From CAYVUB01 sp964454675 (lineage in GTDB: Bacteria > Bacteroidota > Bacteroidia > Flavobacteriales > Flavobacteriaceae), in contig CAYVUB010000007.1 in assembly GCA_964454675.1 (NCBI GenBank), positions 37,074-101,073 of the forward strand: a DNA stretch of 64,000 nucleotides, given 5' to 3'. The notes below the pieces were generated by a model. The model did not search any database. It saw only the letters and a program-made list of their open reading frames with translations, and was not told the origin of the DNA. The position numbers and the translations under genes were made by a program. Positions 26,136-34,582 of this stretch are shown here, in pieces (position 1 is the first letter of the stretch; each line of letters opens with the position of its first letter).

Positions 26136-26714
26136 TTATTTCTTTTGGTTATTTAAATGAATGAGTGCAAATACCGCATAATTTATCATATCCTGATAGT
26201 TGGCATCAACGCCTTCGCTGGCAAGAGTTACACCCTTATTGTTTTCGATACTTTTTACCCGAAGCAGTTTTTGCAAAATCAAATCTGTAAGCGAACTGAC
26301 ACGCATATCGCGCCATGCCTCACCGTAATCGTGGTTTTTGTTTTCCATCAACTGCTTTGTAAACGCTACTTTTTCATCATACAAGGTTACAGCCTCTTCA
26401 ATGGATAAATCGGGCTTGTCAACAAAACCTTTTTCCAGTTGTACCAATGCCATCACCGAATAATTGATAATCCCGATAAACTCGCCCGCTTCATCTTCAT
26501 CTACCTTTTTTACAGTGTTTTCCTGGATGGTGCGAACGCGTTGCGCTTTGATAAAAATCTGGTCGGTTAACGATGGTAATCGTAATATGCGCCATGCGCT
26601 GCCGTAATCTTTCATCTTCTTTATAAAAAGACTTCGGCATATTGAAATAACTTCGTCGTATTGTTTTGAAGTATCCTGCATTATATCATTATATTTTGTG
26701 TAAATTTCGCTCAA
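26136..26714 (-). CDS. DUF1599 domain protein
   Basis: Cytoplasmic protein of 192 aa made of two similar halves: residues 20-80 and 110-170 each contain a DYG-AW-RLP/RVSSLTDLI-K--RV pattern. That is the DUF1599 repeat (nucleotide-modification-associated domain). Biochemistry is unknown. It is the first gene of the minus-strand run DUF1599, DoxX-like, permease, tpiA, and is divergent from folP with only 44 bases between the starts, so promoters must be compact or shared. Confidence 0.88.
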   Translation of the reverse strand: MSEIYTKYNDIMQDTSKQYDEVISICRSLFIKKMKDYGSAWRILRLPSLTDQIFIKAQRVRTIQENTVKKVDEDEAGEFIGIINYSVMALVQLEKGFVDKPDLSIEEAVTLYDEKVAFTKQLMENKNHDYGEAWRDMRVSSLTDLILQKLLRVKSIENNKGVTLASEGVDANYQDMINYAVFALIHLNNQKK

Positions 26715-26758
26715 ATAGTTTAAAGTTCAAAACTCAACGGTTCAAAGTTTTTTATTAA

Positions 26759-27592
26759 ATGACAATTAACTGCAACGGACAACTCATAGACCTGTCAACC
26801 CCAAAAGTAATGGGTATTTTGAATGTGACTCCCGATTCGTTTTATGACGGCGGCAGTTACCAAAATCAAAACAAAATCATTCATCATGTTGAACACATGC
26901 TTAATGAAGGCGCGACGTTTATTGATATTGGTGCCTACAGTTCGCGTCCCGATGCCGACCATATCAGTGAAGCCGAAGAATTACAGCGGCTTATTCCCAT
27001 AATTAAATTATTGGTCAAAACTTTCCCCGAAATATTGATTTCGGTGGATACCTTTAGAAGCGAAGTTGCCCGTCAAAGCATTAGTAACGGTGCCTGTATG
27101 ATAAACGATATTGCTGCCGGAACTCTTGATGATGCCATGCTTAAAACCGCTGCCGACCTGCACGTACCGTATATTATGATGCATATAAAAGGTGAACCCA
27201 AAACCATGCAGCAATTAACACAATATGAGCATTTGGTTAAAGATATCCTGTTTTATTTTTCTGAAAGAATAGCCGCAGCCAGAGCTTTGGGAATGACCAA
27301 TATTATTATCGATCCCGGATTTGGGTTTGCAAAAACCACAGAGCAGAATTTTGAACTGCTAAACCATCTCGAACTGTTTCAAATGCTCGAATTGCCTATA
27401 CTTATTGGACTTTCAAGAAAATCCATGATTTACAAAACACTCAAAACCACACCAAAAGATGCTTTAAACGGCACCAGTATTTTAAACACAATAGCCTTAC
27501 AAAAAGGTGCAAACATCCTGCGTGTACACGATGTAAAACAAGCTGTGGAATGCATAAAACTCACAAGTGCCTTACTTGTACAATCGTCATAA
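26759..27592 (+). CDS. folP: Dihydropteroate synthase
   Basis: Makes dihydropteroate from p-aminobenzoate and the pterin pyrophosphate in folate synthesis; the sulfonamide target. It is a 277-aa TIM barrel with the signatures MGILNVTPDSFYDGG and IDIGAYSSRPDA, the pterin-site loop DPGFGFAK, and a C-terminal SRKSMIYKTL plus RVHDV. Length and motifs are normal. It is followed after 29 bases by cdaA, a common Bacteroidota pairing. ATG 26759 is used; starts further upstream would remove the family's short N-terminus. Confidence 0.96.
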   Translation: MTINCNGQLIDLSTPKVMGILNVTPDSFYDGGSYQNQNKIIHHVEHMLNEGATFIDIGAYSSRPDADHISEAEELQRLIPIIKLLVKTFPEILISVDTFRSEVARQSISNGACMINDIAAGTLDDAMLKTAADLHVPYIMMHIKGEPKTMQQLTQYEHLVKDILFYFSERIAAARALGMTNIIIDPGFGFAKTTEQNFELLNHLELFQMLELPILIGLSRKSMIYKTLKTTPKDALNGTSILNTIALQKGANILRVHDVKQAVECIKLTSALLVQSS

Positions 27593-27621
27593 TTTATTAA
27601 ATTTACAGAAATACAACCGCT

Positions 27622-28404
27622 TTGGACAATTTTAAACTTTGGGATTTTGGCATCATCGATTTTATTGATGTGCTTTTGGTTGCCATACTGCTATACTACA
27701 TTTACAAGCTCATAAAAGGTACTGTTGCCATCAATATTTTTATAGGCATCATCATCATTTATTTTGTGTGGCGATTGACCGATTTTCTTAATATGTATAT
27801 GCTTTCGGGTATTTTCGGGGGTTTTATGAAAGTGGGTATTATTGCGTTGATAGTGGTGTTTCAACCCGAAATACGGAAATTTTTACTGATGGTTGGCTCG
27901 ACCAATTTTGGAACCAAAGGCAAATTCTGGGGGCAGTTTTCATTTTTAAAATCTGAAACAGAAGACGAAACCGATGTTGAAGCACTTATTGCAGCCTGTA
28001 TCAAAATGGGAACCTCAAAAACCGGTGCGCTAATTATTATAGAACGCAATAACAATCTGGATTTTTTGGTGGATACCGGCGACGAAATGAACATAAAAGT
28101 TACGCAGCCCATCATTGAAAGTATTTTTTATAAAAACAGTCCGCTGCACGATGGCGCCATCATTATTGAAAATAACATTGTTAAAGCAACCCGTGCTATT
28201 CTGCCCGTAAACAACGAAAAAACCATTCCGCAACGATTTGGACTGCGTCATCGGGCTGCCATAGGAATTACCGAAAAAACCGATGCGCTGGCATTGGTAG
28301 TAAGTGAAGAAACGGGACATATCTCTTACATAAAAAACGGTGAGTTTATCATGTTTAAAGATGTGCCTGAACTTACCGAACTTATTAAAAAGGATATTGA
28401 GTAA
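27622..28404 (+). CDS. cdaA: Diadenylate cyclase (c-di-AMP synthase)
   Basis: Membrane-bound CdaA that condenses two ATP into c-di-AMP. 260 aa: three membrane segments in the first about 85 residues (including IFIGIIIIYFVWRLTDFL), then the DAC domain with the catalytic DGA motif (SPLHDGAIIIEN) and the RHR motif (GLRHRAAIGI). A TTG start at 27622 is used (DNFKLWDFGIIDF follows). Paired with folP upstream. Its stop codon is immediately adjacent to the stop of the converging ABC exporter gene, with no bases between. c-di-AMP controls potassium and osmotic balance in other bacteria. Confidence 0.95.
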   Translation: MDNFKLWDFGIIDFIDVLLVAILLYYIYKLIKGTVAINIFIGIIIIYFVWRLTDFLNMYMLSGIFGGFMKVGIIALIVVFQPEIRKFLLMVGSTNFGTKGKFWGQFSFLKSETEDETDVEALIAACIKMGTSKTGALIIIERNNNLDFLVDTGDEMNIKVTQPIIESIFYKNSPLHDGAIIIENNIVKATRAILPVNNEKTIPQRFGLRHRAAIGITEKTDALALVVSEETGHISYIKNGEFIMFKDVPELTELIKKDIE

Positions 28405-30165
28405 TTAAATACTTTCTACCTTCATAAACTGCACTTCATACAGATTTTTGTAGTAACCGTTTTGTTTTTGCAGCAACTCTTTATGTGTACCCTGCTCTAC
28501 AATATGACCGGCATCCATTACAATAATTTTATCGGCTTTTTGAATGGTTGCAAGCCTGTGGGCAATAACAATTGATGTACGTCCTGTTGTAATCTTATCG
28601 GTTGCATCCTGTATCAACTGCTCAGAATACGAATCGACAGACGATGTTGCTTCATCCAAAATCAGAATGCTCGGGTTGGTAACATACGCCCTTAAAAACG
28701 AAATGAGCTGGCGCTGTCCCGCAGAGAGCATCACGCCGCGTTCTTTTACATTATAATGATAGCCTTCAGGCAGGCTCATGATAAACTCGTGTATTCCAAT
28801 GGCTCTGGCTGCCTGCCGCACTTGTTCTTCGGTAATATCGGGATTGTTTAAAGTGATGTTATTTAAGATAGTATCGGCAAACAAAAAGACATCCTGTAAC
28901 ACTACGGCAATTTGTGTTCGTAATGATTTTAATGTCAATTGTTTAATATCTGTTCCATCAATAGAAATTGTTCCTTTTTGAATGTCGTAAAAACGATTTA
29001 ATAAATTAATAATCGTCGATTTTCCTGCGCCGGTTGCTCCAACAATAGCAACGGTTTGACCCGATGTAACTTCAAATGAAATACCTTTAAGGACTTCTTC
29101 ATTGGGAATGTAAGAAAAATGAACTTTATCAAATATGATATTACCTTTAAAATGTGTTGCTTCAATAGTACCCGAATCATCAATTTGAGATGTTGTATCA
29201 AATACCGAAAACACACGATTGGCAGCAACAATACCCATTTGAAAGGTATTAAACCTGTTGGCAATCTGGTTTAACGGACGAAAAAGCATTGGGATAAACA
29301 TCAAAAATGCCATCAATTCTCCTATTGATGCCGATGGGTCTGAAATAGCATTGATACCTCCAATCCATATTACCAATCCTAAGGTTATGGATGATAAAAA
29401 TTCGGCAATAGGAAAGAAAATCGAATTGTACCACACGGTTTTAAGCCAGCCTTTTTCATGACGTTTGTTGATTTCCTTAAACTTTTTGTATTCTGTTTCT
29501 TCACGTGTAAACAACTGTAATATTTTCATTCCGGTAATACGCTCCTGGACAAACGAATTTAAATTGGCAACCTCGGTACGTACATCTTCAAACGCTTTTT
29601 TCATATATTTCTGAAAAATACGGGTGGCTATCAATACCAACGGAAGCGTTGTAAATACCAATAAACTCAATTCCCAATTCATTAGCGACATTACTACGGC
29701 AACCACCAACATTTTCAGAATATCACTAAAAATCATAAATAATCCTTCGCCAAAAATATCACCTATACGCTCCATATCTGTCACGGTACGGGTAATCAAA
29801 ACACCTACTGAAGAATTGTCAAAATATGCCTTTTTAAAGCTCATGATGTGTTTAAAAAGATTAACTCTCATATCTTTTACAACCGATTGCCCGAGCCAGC
29901 TTGCGTAGTAAATAAACAGCAATTGGCACACAACTTCGAGGATTAGCAACACAATCATAATGACAATGTAAAACATAAATCCGTCGTAGTTTCTTACGGC
30001 AACCTGCGTATCGATAGCCTGTTGTAAAATGTATGGCCGCCACGCTCCAAAGACCGCCAGACCAATTACAAACAACAGTGACAATGTAAAGGTCAACTTA
30101 TATGGCTTAACGTATTGTGCCAAACGTTTGAATAACGGCATACTGTAATTACTTTGTGCAGACAT
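28405..30165 (-). CDS. ABC exporter, fused permease and ATPase (MsbA/MDR type)
   Basis: Half-transporter of 586 aa that functions as a homodimer or heterodimer. Six membrane segments lie in residues about 20-310 and a nucleotide-binding domain follows, with Walker A GATGAGKST, Q-loop, signature LSAGQRQLI, Walker B ILILDEATSSVD and switch His in IAHRLAT. It may export drugs or lipids; the substrate cannot be told. Its start directly abuts the truA stop (TAAATG), so truA and this gene are translationally coupled. It converges with cdaA with no intergenic space. Confidence 0.92.
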   Translation of the reverse strand: MSAQSNYSMPLFKRLAQYVKPYKLTFTLSLLFVIGLAVFGAWRPYILQQAIDTQVAVRNYDGFMFYIVIMIVLLILEVVCQLLFIYYASWLGQSVVKDMRVNLFKHIMSFKKAYFDNSSVGVLITRTVTDMERIGDIFGEGLFMIFSDILKMLVVAVVMSLMNWELSLLVFTTLPLVLIATRIFQKYMKKAFEDVRTEVANLNSFVQERITGMKILQLFTREETEYKKFKEINKRHEKGWLKTVWYNSIFFPIAEFLSSITLGLVIWIGGINAISDPSASIGELMAFLMFIPMLFRPLNQIANRFNTFQMGIVAANRVFSVFDTTSQIDDSGTIEATHFKGNIIFDKVHFSYIPNEEVLKGISFEVTSGQTVAIVGATGAGKSTIINLLNRFYDIQKGTISIDGTDIKQLTLKSLRTQIAVVLQDVFLFADTILNNITLNNPDITEEQVRQAARAIGIHEFIMSLPEGYHYNVKERGVMLSAGQRQLISFLRAYVTNPSILILDEATSSVDSYSEQLIQDATDKITTGRTSIVIAHRLATIQKADKIIVMDAGHIVEQGTHKELLQKQNGYYKNLYEVQFMKVESI

Positions 30166-30915
30166 TTACCACGTGATTTTTATAGATTCGGGATATACAA
30201 TTTTGGTTAAAAACAAGCCGTTTGCCGGCACAGAATACCCTGCTTCACTTCTGTTTTGCGAACGGATAATATCATGTAAACCACTAACTTCCATTTTGCC
30301 AAGCCCAATATTCAGCATTGTTCCTACGATAGCTCTTACCATATTGCGTAAAAATCTGTCGGCAGTTATAGTAAAAATCAATTCATCATCCACCAATTCC
30401 CAAAACGCTTCTTTTATGACACAATGATACGTTTTTACATCGGTATTACTTTTAGAAAAGCATTGAAAATCGTTATACTCAAAAAGAATTTTGCAAGCGT
30501 CATTCATTTTGTTGGCATCCAACGGAAAAAAAATATGATATGAATAGTCAACCGCAAACGGATTTTTTCTGGTGGCAATTTTGTACTGGTAAGTTCGGCT
30601 TAACGCATCAAACCGGGCATGAGCATTGACCTTTACTTCAAAAATATCGTGTATTGCAATGTCATTAGGCAAAAATGAGTTGAGCTTAAACAATAAGGTT
30701 TTAATATCAAAAGATTGCTCAATATCAAAATGTGCAAACATCTGTGACGCATGTACACCGGCATCAGTTCTGCCTGCACCCATAATACTTACAGGCTGCT
30801 GCAACAACTTTGACAATGCATTTTCAAGCACTTGCTGTACAGATATGGCGTTGGGCTGATTTTGCCAGCCCCGATATGCTTTTCCGTTATATGACAATTC
30901 GATAAAAAACCTCAA
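30166..30915 (-). CDS. truA: tRNA pseudouridine(38-40) synthase
   Basis: Converts uridine to pseudouridine at positions 38-40 of the tRNA anticodon arm. 249 aa. The catalytic Asp is in the GAGRTDAGVHA motif near residue 53; RTYQYKI and FLRNMVRAIVGT, which bind RNA and stabilise the dimer, are also present. Length is normal. The stop codon abuts the start of the ABC exporter gene. Upstream lies a 134-bp region with two simple tandem repeats, shared with the divergent methyltransferase gene. Confidence 0.96.
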   Translation of the reverse strand: MRFFIELSYNGKAYRGWQNQPNAISVQQVLENALSKLLQQPVSIMGAGRTDAGVHASQMFAHFDIEQSFDIKTLLFKLNSFLPNDIAIHDIFEVKVNAHARFDALSRTYQYKIATRKNPFAVDYSYHIFFPLDANKMNDACKILFEYNDFQCFSKSNTDVKTYHCVIKEAFWELVDDELIFTITADRFLRNMVRAIVGTMLNIGLGKMEVSGLHDIIRSQNRSEAGYSVPANGLFLTKIVYPESIKITW

Positions 30916-30963
30916 CTGAAATCTTTATTTTTGTAAGTTGTAAAGATAATTAGAATAATTTTT

Positions 30964-30998
30964 GAATTACGAATTACGAATTACGAATTACGAATTAC
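30964..30998. repeat. Heptanucleotide tandem repeat (GAATTAC) x 5
   Basis: Five perfect head-to-tail copies of a 7-base unit in the gap between the divergent truA and methyltransferase starts. Seven is not a multiple of three or of a helical turn, so a change in copy number would alter promoter spacing. Confidence 0.85.
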
Positions 30999-31001
30999 AA
31001 T

Positions 31002-31031
31002 TTTGAATTTGAATTTGAATTTGAATTTGAA
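31002..31031. repeat. Hexanucleotide tandem repeat (TTTGAA) x 5
   Basis: Five copies of a 6-base unit begin 3 bases after the heptamer array and end 18 bases before the TTG start of the methyltransferase. Each unit contains TTTG, the -33 box of Bacteroidota promoters. Confidence 0.85.
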
Positions 31032-31049
31032 ACTTTAAATTTTGAAATT

Positions 31050-31763
31050 TTGAACCACAAAGACCTTTTTGGGCGTGCCTTATTAGATTTCTATCATGGA
31101 AATTATTCAGAAAACCTTGTGACTTCTACAAGTATTTCTGATGAAGACGAATTGCCTCTTGCCTATTTATTCCGAAGTTTTAATGATATGCCAAAGTTGG
31201 AACAAAAAGCATTACAACTTTGTAAAGGTAAAACGCTGGATGTGGGCTGCGGTGCTGGAAGCCACAGTTTGCATTTGCAAAAAAACCGCATTGACGTAAA
31301 GGCAATTGACATCTCAAAAGGTGCTGTTGAAGTTACCCGGCTGCGTGGTGTAAAACATGCCGAACTTAAAAGTATTCTTGACGAAAGCGACACGTTTGAT
31401 ACTATTTTACTATTGATGAACGGCACCGGAATTTTTCAGGAACTGGCACAAACCACAACGTATTTAAACCACTTAAAATCGCTGCTTAAACCCAACGGAC
31501 AAATTCTGATAGATTCATCGGACATCAAATACATGTACGAAGATGAAGATGGCGGTTTTTGGCAGGATTTACATGCCAACTACTACGGCGAACTGGATTA
31601 TTATTTGAGTTATAAAGGTGAAGAAGAAGCACCAATGAAATGGCTGTACCTCGATTTTGACACCTTAAAAACAGCTTGTGAAACTGTAGGCTTACAATGC
31701 GAACTCGCAACAGAAGGCGAACATTATGATTATTTGGCAAAAATTACGCTTGATTTGCTTTAA
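31050..31763 (+). CDS. Class I SAM-dependent methyltransferase
   Basis: Rossmann-fold methyltransferase of 237 aa. Motif I is TLDVGCGAGSHSLHL near residue 64, followed by the acidic AIDIS loop and IKYMYEDEDGG. No membrane segment, so cytoplasmic. The substrate is not recognisable. Translation starts at TTG 31050, which directly follows a run of tandem TTTGAA units. A hairpin follows the stop within 10 bases. Confidence 0.85.
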   Translation: MNHKDLFGRALLDFYHGNYSENLVTSTSISDEDELPLAYLFRSFNDMPKLEQKALQLCKGKTLDVGCGAGSHSLHLQKNRIDVKAIDISKGAVEVTRLRGVKHAELKSILDESDTFDTILLLMNGTGIFQELAQTTTYLNHLKSLLKPNGQILIDSSDIKYMYEDEDGGFWQDLHANYYGELDYYLSYKGEEEAPMKWLYLDFDTLKTACETVGLQCELATEGEHYDYLAKITLDLL

Positions 31764-31772
31764 AAACTAAGA

Positions 31773-31798
31773 AACCCTAATACTTTCGCATTGGGGTT
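31773..31798. terminator. Bidirectional terminator between methyltransferase and tRNA genes
   Basis: A 9-bp stem AACCCTAAT/ATTGGGGTT (one G-U) with T-rich sequence on both sides. It sits 10 bases after the methyltransferase stop and 12 bases past the 3' end of the minus-strand tRNA, so it can serve both transcripts. Confidence 0.7.
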
Positions 31799-31809
31799 GT
31801 TTGTAATGT

Positions 31810-31883
31810 GGGTCATACCGGATTCGAACCAGTGACTTCCACGTTGTCGACGTGACACTCTGAACCAACTGAGTTAATGACCC
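31810..31883 (-). tRNA. tRNA-Val (anticodon GAC)
   Basis: 74 bases folding into a full cloverleaf: a 7-bp acceptor (GGGTCAT/ATGACCC), D stem ACTC/GAGT, 5-bp anticodon stem TCACG/CGTGG, variable region AAGTC and T stem ACTGG/CCGGT with TTCGAAT loop. The loop TCGACAA puts GAC at 34-36 (valine, GUC/GUU codons). Position 33, almost always U, reads C. The 3' CCA is not encoded. It lies downstream of the other tRNA-Val gene on the same strand. Confidence 0.9.
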
Positions 31884-31896
31884 TTTTAAAAGAAAA

Positions 31897-31934
31897 AAAC
31901 TTCCTAATCCCGAGAATTCGGGGCTAAGAAGTTT
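31897..31934 (-). terminator. Hairpin with T run between the two tRNA-Val genes
   Basis: A stem AAACTTC/GAAGTTT with an inner CCCGA/TCGGG helix, read on the minus strand, ends in a run of seven T. It resembles a Rho-independent terminator placed between the two tRNA genes. It may attenuate the downstream tRNA or mark the processing site. Confidence 0.65.
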
Positions 31935-31936
31935 GT

Positions 31937-32010
31937 GGGCGATGAGGGGTTCGAACCCCCGACCCCCTCGGTGTAAACGAGGTGCTCTGAACCAGCTGAG
32001 CTAATCGCCC
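31937..32010 (-). tRNA. tRNA-Val (anticodon TAC)
   Basis: 74 bases with a complete cloverleaf: acceptor GGGCGAT/ATCGCCC, D stem GCTC/GAGC, anticodon stem CCTCG/CGAGG with loop TTTACAC (TAC at 34-36, valine GUA/GUG) and T stem GGGGG/CCCTC with TTCGAAC. U33 is normal. CCA is not encoded. A consensus promoter lies just upstream. Confidence 0.95.
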
Positions 32011-32025
32011 CTTGTAATCGGATTG

Positions 32026-32055
32026 CAAATATAGAGTAGTTTTTGATTATGCAAA
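32026..32055 (-). promoter_or_regulatory. Bacteroidota promoter for the tRNA-Val genes
   Basis: On the minus strand, TTTG (32052-32055) and TATATTTG (32026-32033) are separated by 18 bases, matching the -33/-7 consensus TTTG/TAnnTTTG. The predicted start is about 9 bases before the mature tRNA 5' end. Confidence 0.8.
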
Positions 32056-32073
32056 AACTTTTTTGAAAAAAAA

Positions 32074-33291
32074 TTAAATAATTTCTGCAACCACAAAAGT
32101 ACTTCCGCCTATATATATCAAATCGTTGTTTTTTGCACGACTTACAGCACTTGACAATGCATCACTAACACTGTTGTAAGCCGCTCCTTTAAAACCATTC
32201 TTCAAAAACACAGCCGATAGTTCTCCAACATCCATGCCTCTTGGAATATCGGGCTTACAAAAATAGTAAACAGCTGTTTTAGGAAGCAATTCTAATAATA
32301 AATGTACGTCTTTGTCATTGACCACACCAAAAACTATATGAAGCGCATCAAAGGTTTCGTCCTGTAACTGCTTCATGGTGTACGTTAAACCTTCTTTATT
32401 ATGGGCTGTGTCACAAATAATTCTAGGGTGCTGCTGCAACACTTGCCATCTGCCTTGCAAACCTGTGTTTTTTACAACTTTTAACAATCCCGACGCGATG
32501 TTTTTATCTGATATGTGATACCCTAAAGTTTTGATTACCTGTACGGTTTTTAAAACCGTAACACTATTTTTTTGCTGATAACTGCCTTTTAAATCACTTT
32601 CTAAAAGTGTGGTAATTTCTTGGTCTGCAAAGTAAATTTCCGATTGATGCTTCTTTGCAATTTCTTTAAAAACATCAATGGTTTCCTTTTGAGTTTCGCC
32701 AATAACTACAGGAGTTTTAGACTTGATGATACCCGCTTTCTCTGTGGCAATAGCTTCAAGAGTGTTTCCTAAAAATTGTGTATGGTCAAAACCTATATTG
32801 GTAATAACACTCACTTGTGGCACAATAATATTTGTAGAATCCAGACGACCTCCAAGCCCGACTTCAATGATAGCAACATCAACTTTTTGTCCGGCAAAAT
32901 AATCAAATGCCAACCCGACCGTCATTTCAAAAAACGATAATTGATGCGTTTCAAAAAAGGCTTTATGTGTTTTGATAAACTCCGTAACAAACTTTTTACT
33001 GATGTGTTTGCCGTTTATTTTTATGCGCTCTCTGTAATCTTTTAAATGTGGTGATGTGTATAAGCCAACTTTATAACCGGCTTCCTGAAGTATGGATGCC
33101 AGCATGTGGCTTGTGGAACCTTTGCCATTGGTACCTGCCACGTGGACAGATTTGAATTGTCGCTCCGGATGCTGAAGATACTCTGCCAACAATAAAGTGT
33201 TATCCAAATCGGCTTTATATGCAATTTTACCTTGATTTTGATACATGGGTAACTGCTTAAACATCCAGTTTACAGTATCTTGATAAGTCAT
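32074..33291 (-). CDS. folC: Folylpolyglutamate synthase / dihydrofolate synthase
   Basis: Mur-ligase-family enzyme, 405 aa, adding glutamate to dihydropteroate and/or folates with ATP. The P-loop is GTNGKGSTSHM, followed by GLYTSPHL, the metal-binding VGLGGRLDSTN and DTAHN, and FGVVNDKD in the C-terminal domain. Last gene of the ExbB-ExbD-TonB-folC run; its ATG directly follows the TonB stop (TAAATG), so it is translationally coupled to TonB, although its function is unrelated. Together with folP it completes part of the folate pathway in the window. Confidence 0.95.
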   Translation of the reverse strand: MTYQDTVNWMFKQLPMYQNQGKIAYKADLDNTLLLAEYLQHPERQFKSVHVAGTNGKGSTSHMLASILQEAGYKVGLYTSPHLKDYRERIKINGKHISKKFVTEFIKTHKAFFETHQLSFFEMTVGLAFDYFAGQKVDVAIIEVGLGGRLDSTNIIVPQVSVITNIGFDHTQFLGNTLEAIATEKAGIIKSKTPVVIGETQKETIDVFKEIAKKHQSEIYFADQEITTLLESDLKGSYQQKNSVTVLKTVQVIKTLGYHISDKNIASGLLKVVKNTGLQGRWQVLQQHPRIICDTAHNKEGLTYTMKQLQDETFDALHIVFGVVNDKDVHLLLELLPKTAVYYFCKPDIPRGMDVGELSAVFLKNGFKGAAYNSVSDALSSAVSRAKNNDLIYIGGSTFVVAEII

Positions 33292-34143
33292 TTATTGAGA
33301 AACTATAAAATCAATTTTCACAAATCCTATTTGATTGCCAGGCGCTTTTGAATCTGCCGGCCATTTGTAAGTCATAGCCGTTTGTTTTGCAGCTTCATAC
33401 AGGCACATATCGCCTGTAGTTCCTTTTACACCCGGTATGGCTTTTACAACTTTACCGTCGCGGTTTACATGAATCTCGACAACAACCCTGCCTTCTTCAT
33501 CACATTTTGGTGCTACTTTTCCGTTAATAGGTTTACCTCGACCTTTAAGTCCATAACTGCTGTTACCACTACCACCGGCACCTCCACCTATACCAAAATA
33601 ACTCGGCGCATAAGGGTCACCATCCAATTGACTTTTATCACCCGGAACCTTATCATTGCCTTCGCCATCAATTGCTTTTCCGTCAGATGTGCTAACTCCG
33701 CCTATCAAATCATCGAGTTTTTTCTTTTTATCTGCTTCTTCCTGCTGTTTTTTCTCGGCGGCTTTTCTTTCGTTTTCTGCACGTTCTGCATCGGCTTTGG
33801 CTTTGGCATCGGCAATGTCTTTTTGCTTTTTGATGGCAATTGCTTCGGCATTATCAGCCGTTAAAACATTTTCTGAGGCTTTGCTTAATGTTGTTGGTTC
33901 TGATTTGGTTTCTTCAATTTGAGGTTGTTCAACAACTTCTCTTGGTTCAGATTTAATAGGCACTGTAGGTTGAATATCTCCACTGCCAACATCTGAAGTT
34001 CCAAAATTTACGACTACACCATATTCTATTGGTGGGTCCATATATTGTAAGCCGGCCACGAATAACAGTAAAAATAAAATCGCCGTAATCAAACTTGTGA
34101 TCTTAAATGAATCGCGCTCGTGTTTGGTTTCTAAATATTTCAT
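33292..34143 (-). CDS. TonB-like energy transducer
   Basis: 283 aa with one N-terminal membrane anchor (FKITSLITAILFLLLFVAGL, about 13-32), a charged Lys/Glu/Ala-rich periplasmic linker (about 85-150), a Gly-rich segment around 180-200 (GIGGGAGGSGNSSYG) and a C-terminal TonB-like domain (GRVVVEIHVNRDGKVVKA). The protein would transmit energy from ExbB-ExbD to outer-membrane receptors, or act like TolA. The long linker fits spanning of the periplasm. It lies 9 bases downstream of exbD. Confidence 0.88.
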   Translation of the reverse strand: MKYLETKHERDSFKITSLITAILFLLLFVAGLQYMDPPIEYGVVVNFGTSDVGSGDIQPTVPIKSEPREVVEQPQIEETKSEPTTLSKASENVLTADNAEAIAIKKQKDIADAKAKADAERAENERKAAEKKQQEEADKKKKLDDLIGGVSTSDGKAIDGEGNDKVPGDKSQLDGDPYAPSYFGIGGGAGGSGNSSYGLKGRGKPINGKVAPKCDEEGRVVVEIHVNRDGKVVKAIPGVKGTTGDMCLYEAAKQTAMTYKWPADSKAPGNQIGFVKIDFIVSQ

Positions 34144-34152
34144 TTTGCATTG

Positions 34153-34548
34153 TTAATCATTCGGCTGAACTGCCAAAATAACCTTATATTTATTCCTGTT
34201 GGCTATATCCATAACTTTAACAACGTGTTCTACAGCCACTGATTTTTCTGCTCTAAGTATTATTGTTGGTTCACTTTGATTTGCCAAAACGGATTTTAAT
34301 TCGCCTTCCAGCATACTTTCGCCAACTAACTTCTGATCAATATAAAACGTAAGGTTTTCCTTAATACTTACGGCAACCGATTTATTATTTTCTGTTTTTC
34401 CGCTTGCCTTTGGTAATATAATATCAATAGCATTGGTGGTTACTAAGGTAGATGCTATCATAAAAAATATCAGTAGTAAAAATACAATGTCTGTCATGGA
34501 CGACATACTGAATTCCGGTGTTACCTTATTTCTTCCTCTTATTTTCAT
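34153..34548 (-). CDS. exbD: ExbD/TolR-type proton channel subunit
   Basis: 131 aa with one membrane segment (MTDIVFLLLIFFMIAST, about 18-36) that contains the conserved Asp needed for proton coupling, and a periplasmic domain. It pairs with ExbB in the inner membrane and energises TonB. It starts 34 bases after the exbB stop and ends 9 bases before the TonB-like gene. Confidence 0.93.
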   Translation of the reverse strand: MKIRGRNKVTPEFSMSSMTDIVFLLLIFFMIASTLVTTNAIDIILPKASGKTENNKSVAVSIKENLTFYIDQKLVGESMLEGELKSVLANQSEPTIILRAEKSVAVEHVVKVMDIANRNKYKVILAVQPND

Positions 34549-34582
34549 GGATACAGGTTATACAGATTATCTCTGATCTTTT

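Noticed and set aside
33382..33864. 160-codon plus-strand frame opposite the TonB-like gene
   Set aside because: Phe-, Cys- and Ile-rich antisense shadow of the Lys/Glu-rich linker; no plausible domain.
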